64,000 nucleotides of DNA from Lepeophtheirus salmonis (Eukaryota > Arthropoda > Copepoda > Siphonostomatoida > Caligidae). The position numbers and the translations under genes are program-made. The first letter of the stretch is position 1. Each line of letters starts with the position of its first letter. Location of the stretch: the NCBI RefSeq assembly GCF_016086655.4, contig NC_052132.2, positions 9,054,805 through 9,118,804 of the forward strand, in the 5' to 3' direction. The notes beneath the pieces were generated by a model. It searched no databases, was not told the DNA's origin, and saw only the letters and a list, made by a program, of their open reading frames with translations. Positions 47,225 through 59,080 of the stretch are shown here, one piece after another.

Positions 47225-49591
47225 CAAATACAAGAAACTGAGTTTTAAAATATTTTAACAATAATAAAGAATAATTTGATTTTTGGTTATATTGAAATTT
47301 ATTTAAAAAAAATAAATATTATGCATAAAATAAGTTACACATCGTTAGATGTTCCAAATTTTTGGATTGTGACGGTTACGTTGCATCAAGTTTTTAGTAC
47401 TTCAAACAAGGGGACATCAAAAAAAAATTGTAATATAATCTTCACACTTCCATATAAAATCCTGTACAATTTCCAAAAAGTAAAGTGGCTCTAGAAATAT
47501 TATCTGTACAATGTTTCAACAATATATTAGAGGAAAAGTACAAACCTTTGGTAGTTTATGCCAAATTACAGCCTTTTTTATGTAATAGTGTCAATTATAA
47601 CATTTTGTAAAGTGCACTGTGGAATAAAGGTACTGAAATATATAATAAATATCAAATAAAAAATAATTATAAATAAGTTTTATTCATGATTGGGAACTAT
47701 TTTAAAACCGATACAGGGTTTACTTCCCAAAATTTTATACGTAACAGAATGAGTTAGAATGTTTTATTAATTTGAATAATATTAAAATGATCTTAGCTAC
47801 CTTAAAAGTCAGCATTAAACAAATAATAAATTAAGATATCTTATTAATTCAAGAGGGTTTTTTAAATATTTGAGAGTTTTGTAACGATAAAAATTTTCTT
47901 AATAAGTCTTTATAACCTGGCTTATTTCCCACTTTTTGACACAATTTGCAAATCATACACAAGTTTGGTATGCCTATTGGTCATATTTTGTATGAGATTT
48001 AGAAGACTATCTGTTTTTCTAAAACAAGTAATTAGTGATTTAACATACAATATGTGTCAATGACTACGAATTAATATTTTTATGTTTTTTTCTCAAATGA
48101 TTTGCCATCTTATAAATATAATAAATGGCAACATCTGTGTTTTGGTGAAACAAAAAACTAGAAATAATTTTATTGGTTTTATCAATTTCACTAAGACAAT
48201 ACAATTTTTAAAAGTTAATTTATGAGCTTACTTAACTGATTTTTTATAAAACTGTTTTCAACATAAATTAAATTTTGTTTAAAATAAAGTGAAAGTCCAT
48301 TTTTTTTACTATATCCTCGTATATTCAAACAGCCCAATATTTGAAAAATATATTTTAGTCAATTTAATGGGTTTAATTTAATTTTGTGGGATACTTTATG
48401 ATATCCAAGAACTTTAGCTTAATTTATTTTTTCTTTTGATCAATGATAATTATAAAAGCCCATTTCAAATTATCTCTTTTTTATGTCTCATTGTTTGTAT
48501 TGTTACGAATAATTTTAGTAGTGGAATTAAAATAAATAAAGATTTTTACCATTTATCGATCAGACGTGTGATTTAAGTCATTTGAAGTAGAAGAGCCAAG
48601 CAATTATTATGAAACACAAATTTAAGATTTGCACTGTAGTAATCAGTAAGAAAAAACTACAACAAGCATAACTTCAGTTTATTTTACACCTTGCAATAAA
48701 AGTTGATATATGTTTTTCAAAATTTTGAAATTAGGTTGGGTGACATGATTTAAGCATTTTACATTTACTTCATGAACTGTTGATCATGGATGGGAGGATT
48801 TTTTTGACGACATCATCATTATTATGGTTATGACAAAACTTCAAAAAATGAAATAACGTAGATAAAAACTAAGTCATTGAAGCTGTTGTAGTTATCATAA
48901 AAGACAGATAGAAACCAAAGTTTGGACTGACAAAATTAATAAGAAAAGTAATATATAAGACTGTATATTTTCCTATAATTTTAAACGACTTGATCAAAAA
49001 AATTTACACTCCCTTAGAACCTTCAATATTTTCCTTTCCAAAAGATTTTAATTTCTTTCTTAAAACTATGGCAGGTATGTTAAGTTACTTTTCCATTAAA
49101 GTAACACATAATATAAAAAAGATCAAAATAACACAAGATTTACAAATATTCGCCAGTCCTATAATATTTTTGCTTTTATAAGTATGTTTACCTCATATTG
49201 AATATGATTTATTAAAGGGCACTAACACTTTTTACGTTGTTCATTTTTTTTTCATGGTATTTTTTTTTTTTTTGATATAACATTATTTATTTTATTTGAG
49301 TAATTATTTATATACTGTAGTAAATTATAATATCATAATGTAATATAGTCATTATGTATATATTACTTGCGATAACATATAATGAATAAGGCAAAATAAA
49401 AATCCAATTGGCAAAATAGAAAAAAGCAAACGGTAGAATACCGGTAGTTGCATAAATACGCAGACTAATTTTTAAACGCTTATATCTCGAGGTCCCGTGA
49501 CCAAAAATAAAAAATTGCAGCACAAGTAACTCGGTAAATCTTTTGGTTTTGTTTTTGTTTTTCTTACTCGCATCAAACAAAGTCGTTTACG
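47225..49591. other. AT-rich non-coding stretch
   Basis: About 2.3 kb with only short AT-driven frames. The last 250 bp may include the 5' end of the next transposon relic. Confidence 0.4.
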
Positions 49592-49940
49592 ATGAATGAC
49601 GTGGCCAAACGTAATATGTTTGCCACTCTCCTCCGCGCCGGTAGGTCTTTCAAGGAGATAATCAAGGACACTGGATATCCAGGACTACTGTGTTCAAAGT
49701 CCAGAAGCTTGTCAAGGAGGGAAAAGATATGATGGAGGGTGTTCGGACCGGCAGACCAGGGAAAATCAATGTGAATGAGGTGAAGGAGGCCTTTACAAAA
49801 ACATTTGGCCACCTCAATCATCTGATTTGAATCCCCTTGACTACAGTGTGTGGTGGCCAATTGAGAAGAAGGCCTGTGCTACCTGCCACCCGAATTTTGA
49901 CTCATTGAAGGCCAGCGTCAAGGAGCAATGGACAAAATAA
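49592..49940 (+). pseudogene. Internally deleted Tc1/mariner transposase relic
   Basis: ATG at 49592: MNDVAKRNMFATLLRAGRSF, then, one frame on, SRTTVFKVQKLVKEGKDMME and GVRTGRPGK. These form a first helix-turn-helix and the GRP hinge of a mariner-type DNA-binding domain. The text then jumps to WPPQSSDLNPLDYSVW with the third catalytic Asp (about 49805-49850), and KKACATCHPNFDSLKASVKE, with a stop at 49938-49940. The second helix-turn-helix and the first two catalytic aspartates are missing; roughly 200 residues are lost compared with a full enzyme. The C-terminal tail is also truncated. Confidence 0.8.
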
Positions 49941-50089
49941 GTAAAAAATGTTTAATTATAACTTTTTTTACTATTTCATGCCTTAAAGGTACGCAGCCAA
50001 GATAGCCACCTTCCCCTAAAACTCACGTAAACCCCTATTAAATGTGGCAACTCGTCTAACATGTACCCCTAAGACTGGGATATATTTTC

Positions 50090-50116
50090 ATATACTAAAA
50101 TCACATTTTAGTATAT
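50090..50116. repeat. 11-bp perfect stem-loop next to the 3' end of a LINE
   Basis: ATATACTAAAA (50090-50100) and TTTTAGTATAT (50106-50116) are exact inverted copies around a 5-base loop TCACA. The hairpin lies 8 bp beyond the last stop of the minus-strand LINE, so it would be in that element's 3' untranslated region. Confidence 0.75.
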
Positions 50117-50123
50117 AAAAAAT

Positions 50124-52043
50124 TTATAGGACGAAAACAATGCCCTTAAACTGTCTATAAAAATAACAACGCCGATTTAAAAAAACCTTATTAACATAGA
50201 CAGTCTCCTTTATGGCTTCAATTGAGAATAAAATTTCTTTTTTATCAGGCCAAGTCTTCCATATTTCCTTTCTTATAATCTCCAAGGCATCACTCTCTAC
50301 CCATAAATGAATTGGAGTCTCAGTTGTTTCTCCACACAATTTCATGATGCTTCTTCCACAATTCCCATTACCTTTAAATGCTCTTTTAATGGAATATGCC
50401 TTTTAATGTGCAAACTATAATGTTTATTGGTGCTCTCCTATTTTTAAAGAGTTTCCATACTGAAGTAGGCCCCTCAAAAAAAAATTCTGCTTCTTGGCAC
50501 GTTGTGTCTTCTGTCCATTCCCGTTTCCATGTTTTCCATTTGTACTTATTTATCTGGGACACAACTGCACTTTGGGAACTTCCACTTCCGATTCTTGTTG
50601 AATAGTTCCACCATTCTTGGCAAGTGCATCTGCATATTCATTTCCTGTATAATCCCATTGACCTTTTATCCATATTATTCTCACATTCATTTTCAAACAC
50701 TTTATTTCTTCTATCACCCTAACTTGTTTAACCGTGTAGAAGCCCTCATTTTTACCTATAGAACTAATAATAGCTGAACTGTCCTGGAAAATTTTGATAG
50801 GCATTTGACCAAACTTTTCCACACTATGGAGAGTTCTACTTGAAGAACAGTATGATACCATTTTAAGGTGCTTCAGCCTTCCATGACACAGGGATCTTCA
50901 TAATTCATACACCAGCCATATCCAACTTGTCATCGATTTGTGAACCACCTCTATAAATGTTGAGAAATTTGGAACTAATCGCTCCCCTTTGCTTTTCTCT
51001 TTCAAATGAAACATTATACCAAATTTTTTTCTCACAAATCTCTATTGGTGCTTTAAATATATTTAAAATTGATCAACTCCTCTTGGATCAGCCATGCCCT
51101 TCCTTTGGTCTTATTTGTAGGGAAGCAGGTTATACTAATGTCTTATTTATTATTTTACGGCTTGCTAGTGCTCCTCGGTTTGTGCTTAAGTGTAAAGGTT
51201 CAACATTGAGCATGATTTACATTAGCTGTAGTTGGTGTAGATCTCATCACACTGTAAAACAGTAGGCATGCTACTCTGTTTATTGTTCTCAACATCTCAA
51301 TCTGGAACTCCTTTTTTATTATATGCAGTGTCTATATTCCTGATCCGTAAGTCAAAATTGATTCGACATAGGCCTCATGTATCCATTTAGCATATAGTTG
51401 CTTTAAATCCGACTATGTCCCAATCATTTTACATGCAGAAAATATAGTCCTTTTAGACTTTTTGATAATGTAATCCAAATGCGCTTACAAATTCAATCTT
51501 CTATCGATAAATAAACCAATATACTTGTACTGGCTTGCCCATTCTATAATTGTTGCATTCATATGTAATATCGGTGTATTCACTTTGTGAGACCAAGAAG
51601 AATAACCTGGCCTTCCTTTTATTTTCACAAAATTGAGCCCATTTTCTTCCACATATCTGCTCATTTCATTCAACCGTTTTTGTATATTAAAACCCATAGT
51701 AATTCACAGCTATAGGTATCATCCTCAAATCCAACTGCCAATATTAGTCCTGGCTCTGGTGGAATTATATATGGAATATCACAGTTCATCACAAATGGAG
51801 ATAAAATTCCTCCTTGCGGACATCATTTTGTTGGAGTAAATGAGACTTTACATCCTTGTTGAGAACCCTTCTATCTTTTTTTAAATAGTTGTACCATTTG
51901 TTTGTACAATCATCAATGCCAAACTTAACAAAAGCTTTTTCTATAGCTTTAGATGGAAGATTATCAAAAATTCCTTCATATAACTTATTATGCATCAAAA
52001 ATTCAGCATGGTAATAAAAATAAAAAGAAGTAAATTTTTGCAT
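50124..52043 (-). pseudogene. Jockey-like non-LTR retrotransposon relic: reverse transcriptase, RNase H, zinc-binding tail
   Basis: On the minus strand the order is complete from the RT palm to the C-terminus. IFDNLPSKAIEKAFVKFGI (motif A region, about 51980-51920) and NDVRKEE then ILSPF in the next frame (R-Q-G-G-x-LSP, about 51830-51795) come first. GFEDDT (motif C, usually FADDT, 51732-51715) and LNEMSRYVEENGLNF with YKYIGLFIDRRLNL follow. A post-RT region ends in SVMRSTPTTAN. RNase H appears as QDSSAIISS and WIKGQWDYTGNEYADALAKN (about 50660-50610; the His of KGH is Gln). The tail LCGETTETPIHLWVE follows. Stop codons and frameshifts are spread along it. The endonuclease is missing, as in 5'-truncated insertions. 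RT/RNase H identity is secure; the Jockey-type assignment is by motif style. Confidence 0.85.
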
Positions 52044-52149
52044 TTAAATGGGGGAAAAATATAACAATGGAACAGCGTTATACTTTTTGTAATTGCAAAT
52101 AGACAAGTATTTTTGTTATTTTCCAAAACTGTTATCAATCTTCTTTTGT

Positions 52150-52345
52150 TATTGAGGATAAAACGGATATGTATAAATTAATAACTTGTGCGTGGAAGAC
52201 TGAGGATTTAAAGTAGAATCCTTTTGGACTAGGAGTAAAATTGTGAATCGACATTGGAGTAACTTATAGTTTTATCATTGATAGATACTGAAACGACATG
52301 AAAACTAATTTGCTTTTCTCCAAAACATTCTTCGAATTGTAAGTA
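52150..52345 (-). repeat. Interspersed repeat family 'R1', copy 11 (inverted)
   Basis: Minus-strand words: ACAATTCGAAGAATGTTTTG, GGAGAAAAGCAAATTAG, TTTCATGTCGTTTCAGTATC, AAGTTACTCCAATGTCGATT and CACAATTTTACTCCTAGTCC, in the family order. Confidence 0.6.
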
Positions 52346-54299
52346 TGACCACAATAATTTTTTGTATCTTTTTTTAAACTTACCAACAGATCATATGATT
52401 TTAACTATACTAATGAGTATTACATTTTACAGGGCTTATTAAACCACATGCCAAACTTTGTCTACTCTTGTTAGAAATAAGAGGGGATTTAAAAGTAAAT
52501 ATGGTTTAGAATATTTGAAATATAATAATCAAAAATATATTGATTTAATTTGACTTAAATACTAATTTATTTAGTAAAATAAAAAGTTCATTTTTTCATT
52601 TGTAATGTCTAATGGCTAAGCATATATTCTTTCCGATGAAATCAAAAACAAATCTATATCTAATATTACACCACAATTTTTTTTAATCATCTTGTATGTA
52701 AACTATTAGTTTATTGTAAACTTCTCAGGTTCTCATTTTTTTAAGAGATGGAACTTCATTAGTTGTTAAACAAATTCTTTGATTGAATATTGTTAAATAG
52801 TCCATGTTACCACTAAAACTAACATTGTAATCTCATTTCGAGATTGCCACACACAAATTAAAAATGTGCCCTTGTGTATTTGGTACAATATAGATGCCAT
52901 ACTTAGCTATATGAAATAATAATAAATGTTTGCTGACAGCTGATATTTCATGGGTACCATGGAGCATTAGAAAATTAAATAAAATCAGCCAATTGAAATA
53001 TCAGAAGTTCGAATTGAAAATTGTGCAGATTTTTAGTTTTCCGACCGATAAATTAATATTTATTTGGTTTTATTAAAAAAATACGGAGTATAGTTAATGT
53101 TTCTTTAAAACATAAACTTAATAAAAGATGAATGTTAGGGAAATGTCAAGGGTGAATTGTAAAAGTTGAACTCTTTTCCTGTGAATCTTATGAGGTCTCA
53201 ATCTTTTAGACTTAGGTTAAATAGATTTATAAAACTATATAGTTACCCTACATTCAAATATAAGACATTGAATGTTCACAGTGATTAATTTTTCTATGAA
53301 ATTATCCATATGCAAGATTTACAAGTTTTTAAAAAAGTTTTGAAATTTTGAAATATTCAATAGCATTCTATTCAAAGAAAGTTTTAAGCTTGATTTCCAA
53401 CCGAATATAACTTACAAAATATAGAATCAAATTAAAGTATTCAACATATTTGTATAATAAGAATGCCACCAATCATGATTTAGATTGGGCTATGTCATGA
53501 AGCTTATTGGATTTAGATTAATTTTGTTTGTATTTTTAAATCACATCAAAATAAATTTTAAAAAACAAAGTAATTATTTATTTCTCAAAATAAAAATTGA
53601 AGTTTCTTAATCTTATTAAAAGAGATTAAATAATAATCAATTAATAAGAAAAATATTCTACTGTGTTGCTGACATTAAGTACTTTAACTGATTATTTCTA
53701 TGTATTTATGTTGATATTCCAAATATTAAAATATAGAACAACATCGCACAAAATTCTAGAAATTTTTGTTTATGAATATTTTTCTAGTATAATCTTGGAA
53801 ATATAATTCTTTTTTATTACTTCTTGGGTCTGGGTTGAAGTTCATACAAGATTATCTGAATTTGTAGAAAGTTTGAAAGAATGGCAATGGGATCTATCTT
53901 TGAGTCTTTAGTTGATGTTTTTATATAAATTTATATTCCCCGTACCGTTTATATCTACAAAATAATTATGTAAATAAATATACAAAAATAAACAATATAG
54001 TTTAAAGTTATTGCTTCATAAAATAACTTTAAAAGAAGGTCAGTTGAAAAATAAACACACAATTAGTTTTTATGATATAAATACAAGCAGTAGGGGAAGT
54101 TACATGTCATCGATTAACTTTTTTTTTTTAATAAGCCCATCAATATTTATTAAAAAGAAATCACTAAAAAAGCACTCCCACAATTGTTACTATATAAAAA
54201 GTAATTGAAACCAAAATAAATACTAGCAATCAATAGTCGAAGTTGGAAATTCTAAAACTTCTGAGGATTGACTTTAACAGCTTCTTATGTTGGAGTGTT
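52346..54299. other. AT-rich non-coding stretch
   Basis: No gene or repeat recognised in about 1.95 kb. Confidence 0.4.
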
Positions 54300-56650
54300 A
54301 CGTATATATAGAATTTCAATTCTTTTGCCACCTGACAGGCTTTTTAACCTTGCCTCGGATTATATCCAGAATATAACCTCCATTAAATAAAGGAACACCT
54401 GATCAAATAATGAGTTGAGCTGCAGTCCATACCGGGGATTAAGCAACAATTTTTTTGTTGGTGAGGTCAGTACAAATCATGGTGGAACTCGCTGAATGAA
54501 ACCTCTCTCCTCCATTCAACTTTCTGTTTCCTCGACATTTTGATAAAATTTTCGATATATATATTTTCATAGTTATATTCACTAGAAGTGCAATTCTGTC
54601 TCTGATAAGTGATTTTGGTCTTTTTATGAGGTCATCAAGCATTGAGGAAATAGTTTTTACGCCATTCTTGTTCCTCATTCACCACCCTCATAGTAAATTG
54701 AGGCGAAGCAATCGCTTTCCATAGAACTATGGAATCTACTTGTGTGTTATACTTAACCATTCTTCTCTGAAAATTCAAATTTATCCTTTTAGCGAGGCTT
54801 AGGTAAATAACACAATTTATAGAATGCCTATCCAAAATATGAGAACCTCGACACTCACAAGTTATACCCAAGATCTCAATTGTATTTTTGACTCAACAAC
54901 TTCTTACTTTTTAATTCTCACTTGTCTTCCAAGCACCGAGAGAAAGAATGATGGCATTTTTTGTTGAGTTTTAAACTTGATCTTTTTTCATATTTTTCGA
55001 AGAAGTCTAGCAGGATGTTGATTATTTTAAGAAGTTGTGACTCTGAATTAGTTTATACTGTTAAAGAGACATTCCTGCATCAGCATCGATTAGATGCGGG
55101 TTGTCATTTAAATAAAACCAAATTCGCCGTACTTTTTTAAATATCTATAATTAATTCTTATATTGATGGAACGAATAAAAAAGTGCGGTCGGAAGCCTTG
55201 TTTGAAGCTTTTTTTTAGATAAATTGGTCCCCTATCTACTCAATTTAACGAAATAGTAGATAGAAATTTATATATTAGTTTTAAAAATATGACAATGATT
55301 TATCAAATCGAATGCATTACTAAAGTCAACTCCATATTTTATTTTTGTACTGACTGATTCAATAGCTGTTTGGATGTTTCGTGGAACATCGGAATTTTTC
55401 TTTTTCTTCAAGAAGCCTTTCAGAGCCATTCCAAAAAATTTATCTAATACGGGGTCAATTTTCCAAACTAAAAATCCCATAAAATTATGTAAGATGTATT
55501 CAATACAAAAATAGGCTTCCAGTGATTGAAGTTCGTCTTATCTCTGTTTTTAGGAATCAAAGTTATTCTTCCTATTGTGAAATCCAGGCCTTCTACCCGT
55601 CTTTTCCATCGTACAACCCATAATTTTATCCTGACACATGATAAGAAGATCTCTAGAAACTCCATCACTTTACACTTTTTCATGATGTCATTCTTCCATT
55701 TATTTTCCATTGAATAAATGTTATCCTTCAGGCCATATCCACGCCTTTTGGAGGGAAGAAATCCTCCCAGTTTGGACTACTGATTGAACACCCCAATGAA
55801 AATATTGTAAAATATATTTTAAGCCTGTAATTAAAATAATCTTTTTTATCCCTGGAGCTGAGTATTTTTTTTTTAAGTCGTCCCATTGAGTCACTCTCAA
55901 CCATAAGTTTATCATTCATCTCCTTCTCAGCTATTTCGTCTATTCTAAATGAATTAACAGTAGTGGAGGTTCGTGTAAATCAAGCGCTAGAATTCAATAA
56001 TTTTTTACTTCGTTTTGATATATTCGATTTTTCCTTTTCCTCTTCTCGAAAAAAATCTGAAACGGTTTATGAAAAGCTTGAGATAAAACATTTGTTGCTT
56101 CCTTTGAGTTTAATTTTGAACAATAACACCGAAGAAGATTTTTTTAAATTTTGACTCTAAATTTTGCTTCGCCGAGACTCTATCTTGATAAATAAATGAA
56201 CGCCGATTTAAATGACAATAGATGCTGATCTATATAAGTTTATGATCATATGCTAGCTCAGGTATATTATACTGCGGTGTCTACCGTTTTGTTTAGGTTG
56301 TAGGACATCAACGCCAGGTCAATCCCAGAAGACTCTTTGTTTCTTTACCAGGATACTTTCTCTTCTGGATTGTGTTTTTTTTAGATGTTCACCAAATTAA
56401 ACCTCACACAAAGCTCACCTAAGACATTTGAATTTCGATTTCCATTTGTCAATCCATCAAAATCGACGCTCAGCTATCTTTGCCTATGATGAACTGTATC
56501 TTTAGAGCCTTATCCATGTAACCCAATGTCGAGACAAGCCAATTGGAAGGACTCAATCTCTTCTTATAATGACTCCAGATCCATACCTCTATTACTCTTG
56601 CCACAGTGGCGAAGTAAAATCGATTTTTGGTATCCTTGTTAATTGAGTTG
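54300..56650 (-). pseudogene. Non-LTR retrotransposon (LINE) relic: endonuclease end, linker, reverse transcriptase
   Basis: On the minus strand PEEKVSWxRNKESSGIDLAL near 56360-56305 resembles the end of an APE-type endonuclease (the S-R-I-D-x-x-L-V block). A linker follows (56150-55720). GRITLIPKNRDKTNFNHW then KPIFVLNTSYIIL (about 55575-55500) is the RT start motif. SDVPRNIQTAIESV and KYGVDFSNAFDLINHCHIF (motif A, about 55345-55280) come next, then a decayed motif C (IDADAGMSL, about 55100-55075), and LLKIINILLDFFEKYEKRSS with LKLNKKC. Frames at 54871-54439 continue the C-terminal region. Several frameshifts and stops are present. It is the longest LINE relic here and of the same style as those at 34.0 and 43.8 kb. 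Confidence 0.65.
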
Positions 56651-56915
56651 TTCCTTTTTATAATTATTCTATTTGATACTGGGTCATTAATTTTTTTAGA
56701 CAGTTTTTAAAACTAAATAACTAAGTGTATGCTTCAACAATTTGATTTATTTTCTGCTTATACAAAAAACTCGGATTCTTCCCCTTTTGTTTACGTAAAA
56801 TTTTAAACATTAATGTTTATTATCATGTTGTAAGAACTACATAACAAAATACGTGAAAAGTGGGAAATAATTTGGGGTTAGTAATAGTGAAAAATGTGTT
56901 AAATGAAGGATGGTT

Positions 56916-57140
56916 TCATCCTCTAATAGTGATGCTGAAAGTTGCCACATTGAATAACAGAACAATATCTTGCTGCAAGACCTCATTGACAACTTGAAGG
57001 AGGCTGTGAGGAAAAAAGAAAGAGTAAACGACATGATGAAGCGTTTCTGGGATTCTATTATCATACCAAAGTAGATGTACATGAAATATCGTATCTTTTA
57101 TATTTTTCAGAGCGGTGTTTTTCAAGGACGAGCAGGCAAT
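56916..57140 (-). CDS. Candidate terminal exon(s) of an unidentified gene
   Basis: On the minus strand a long pyrimidine tract ends in TTTTTTTTGCAG at 57143-57141. Downstream, the frame continuing from the exon at 57313-57377 stays open (IACSSLKNTALKNIKDTIFH...) to TGA at 56916-56918. An internal GTATGA...TTTTTTCCTCACAG pair would remove a 63-bp, frame-neutral intron. However, the plus strand of the same DNA also has a coding-like coiled-coil frame (LLQDLIDNLKEAVRKKERVN), so strand and identity remain uncertain. Confidence 0.25.
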   Translation of the reverse strand: MACSSLKNTALKNIKDTIFHVHLLWYDNRIPETLHHVVYSFFFPHSLLQVVNEVLQQDIVLLFNVATFSITIRG

Positions 57141-57312
57141 CTGCAAAAAAAACAAAAAAAACAGTATTACACTATTTCAGGGACTACAAATCCCTGAATT
57201 ATATACTACAAGAAATTAGACAGGGTGTGGATTCCATATTGGTTAAGAAACCATCGAATAATATACCTTTGTATAGTTTTGCGAATAGATTAAAGGGTTG
57301 TTTTTAAATTAC

Positions 57313-57377
57313 CTGTAGCACACTATCATAATGTCTATCCCAGAAAGAATTTTGCTCTTGCTGCTCTAATCGAGTTT
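57313..57377 (-). CDS. Candidate 65-bp internal exon
   Basis: Minus strand: acceptor TTTTGTTCACAG, 65 bp, donor CTACAG|GTAATT. Only one of three frames is open: TRLEQQEQNSFWDRHYDSVL followed by Q. That frame joins in phase to an upstream donor-like site (CACTG|GTAAAG near 57447). No family recognised. I considered a mitochondrial CHCH-domain protein and rejected it for lack of the paired cysteines. Confidence 0.3.
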
Positions 57378-58091
57378 CTGTGAACAAAATTGGGCGAGGG
57401 GAAAGAAAAAAATAAGAAGATAATAAAATAACTTATCTTTACCAGTGTGAAGGCTAAGTTCTCTAGGATTTATATAACAAGCGTTGGATTAAAAAAACTG
57501 GATCATCTTATCTCTCTAAGAAATAGACGACAAAAAACGCTCAATAATTATTTCTACATAGGTATACACATGTATATAGTAGATTAATAATGGTTTTGCT
57601 GTACATATATTTTAAATTGTTATTTGAAGTATTTAGAATGACTAAATATGTCATAACATGTCGGTGTCACCAATGTAAAGTAATTGAGGTTAAAATATAA
57701 AAAGTTATTTTTCATATTAATAATAATAACAAGAATAGCAAAAAGTAGAAGGGATTCACATGATCAAGATCAAACTCCAAGATTGGTAAGATGAAAAATC
57801 TAAGAAATATTAAATCTTGCTAAGCTGCAAACCTATTTGTCATTTAGGAAGAATAACGTACTTTTACATATAACTATGGGTCTCTTTGAGAGGTTGAAAG
57901 ATGCAAAGAAGATTTTGAGATTGCATGCATTGATAGTTTCTTATTTTGCACTTTTGCTTTAGCTGTATGAAATTTTTTAATGAAAAAATGAATATCTTTT
58001 AGAAGATATGTGTAATGCCTTTTTTAAACATGGTCAATATATTATCATTAGGATACACACTATATAACTCATCGGTCAAGAAGTTCCGGGT
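57378..58091. other. AT-rich non-coding stretch
   Basis: Besides the donor-like site near 57447 nothing is recognisable. Confidence 0.35.
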
Positions 58092-59080
58092 CTAGTTAGG
58101 AAAACAACATTTTTTGCAAAAATTCATTTTTTTTTCATCAATATAATCTCCTTTTAGAACGATACAATCATTCCAACGTTTTGCTAGCTTTTCGATACCA
58201 TGGGTGTAGAACGATTTATCGAGACCTTCAAAATATGCTTCAGTTTCGACAATCACTTCCTCATCTGAGCTAAATCTCTTTTAACAAAGCATCTTTTTGA
58301 GTTCTGCGAAAAGCCAGTGGTCGCTGGCTTCTCCAAATATGGAGAATACGATGGGTGGGGTAGCAATTTAAAACCCAATTCGACCAATTTTACGACTGTT
58401 TTAGTTGACTTGTGAAACAGTGTATTGTCTTGGTGAAAGGACGCCTTTTTCTTCTTCAAATAAGGTATTTTCTGGGTAATTTCGCCTACAAACGATCCAA
58501 CAAACCAAAATAATAGTAGCTGTTGATTTTTTTTCCATCTTCCAAGCATTCATTGAATAAAATTCCTTCCCAATCCCAAAATACAAAGATCATGACCTCC
58601 CCAGACGATGTTTGAGCCTTTGGACGCTTTTGTTGGCTTTTCCCGTCTGGGCACTACTCAGCAGACTGTCGTTTTGATTTTGGAGTAAAGTGGTAAATCC
58701 ATGCTTCATCCATTGTGATGTACCGATGCAAAAAATTCTTATTTTTTCGTTTAAAGATCTCCAAACAGCTAATTGAACCAAATGCTCGTTGTTGCTTTTG
58801 CTCTAGTATGAGCAAACTAGGCACCCATTAGGAAAACTAATTTTCATACCCAAATGTTCGTATATGATGGTGTAAACACTACTTTTAGATAACTTCAGTA
58901 GTGTCAGCTATCTCTTGCAGCTTCATTTTGCAATTGCCCCTGATGATTTTTAGGGTTCTTTCAATGTTTATTGGAATAACCGCCTTATTTGGCCGACCAG
59001 GGCGCACAAAATCTCTTTCTTTAAAAACGAAATGCTTTCGTAATTCAAAATGTAAAAAAGAAATGATCAATTTAATTTTG
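58092..59080 (-). pseudogene. Mariner (DD34D, Mos1-like) transposase relic, most of the length
   Basis: On the minus strand the gene is readable nearly end to end in shifting frames. VRPGRPNKAVIPINIERTLK with IIRGNCKMKLQEIAD is the end of the DNA-binding domain (about 59000-58900). TIIYEHLGMK is followed, after decayed text, by YITMDEAWIYHFTPKSKRQS with the first catalytic Asp (about 58725-58665). SSGEVMIFVFWDWEGI follows. FHQDNTLFHKSTKT carries the second Asp (about 58435-58395), and LGFKLLPHPSYSP then ASDHWLFAELKKML the third Asp in the next frame, about 34-35 codons on. KLAKRWNDCIVLKGDYIDE ends with a stop at 58092-58094. All three acids survive, but at least three frameshifts and several stops kill the gene. 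The first helix-turn-helix is missing or cut. Confidence 0.85.

Noticed and set aside
49573..49860. 95-codon minus-strand frame
   Set aside because: Antisense shadow of the plus-strand transposase relic, whose motifs (RTTVFKVQKLV, SSDLNPLDYSVW) are unambiguous.
57313..57377. CHCH-domain mitochondrial protein exon
   Set aside because: The RLEQQ...FWDRHYD text vaguely recalls such proteins, but no paired C-x9-C cysteines appear in the following frames.
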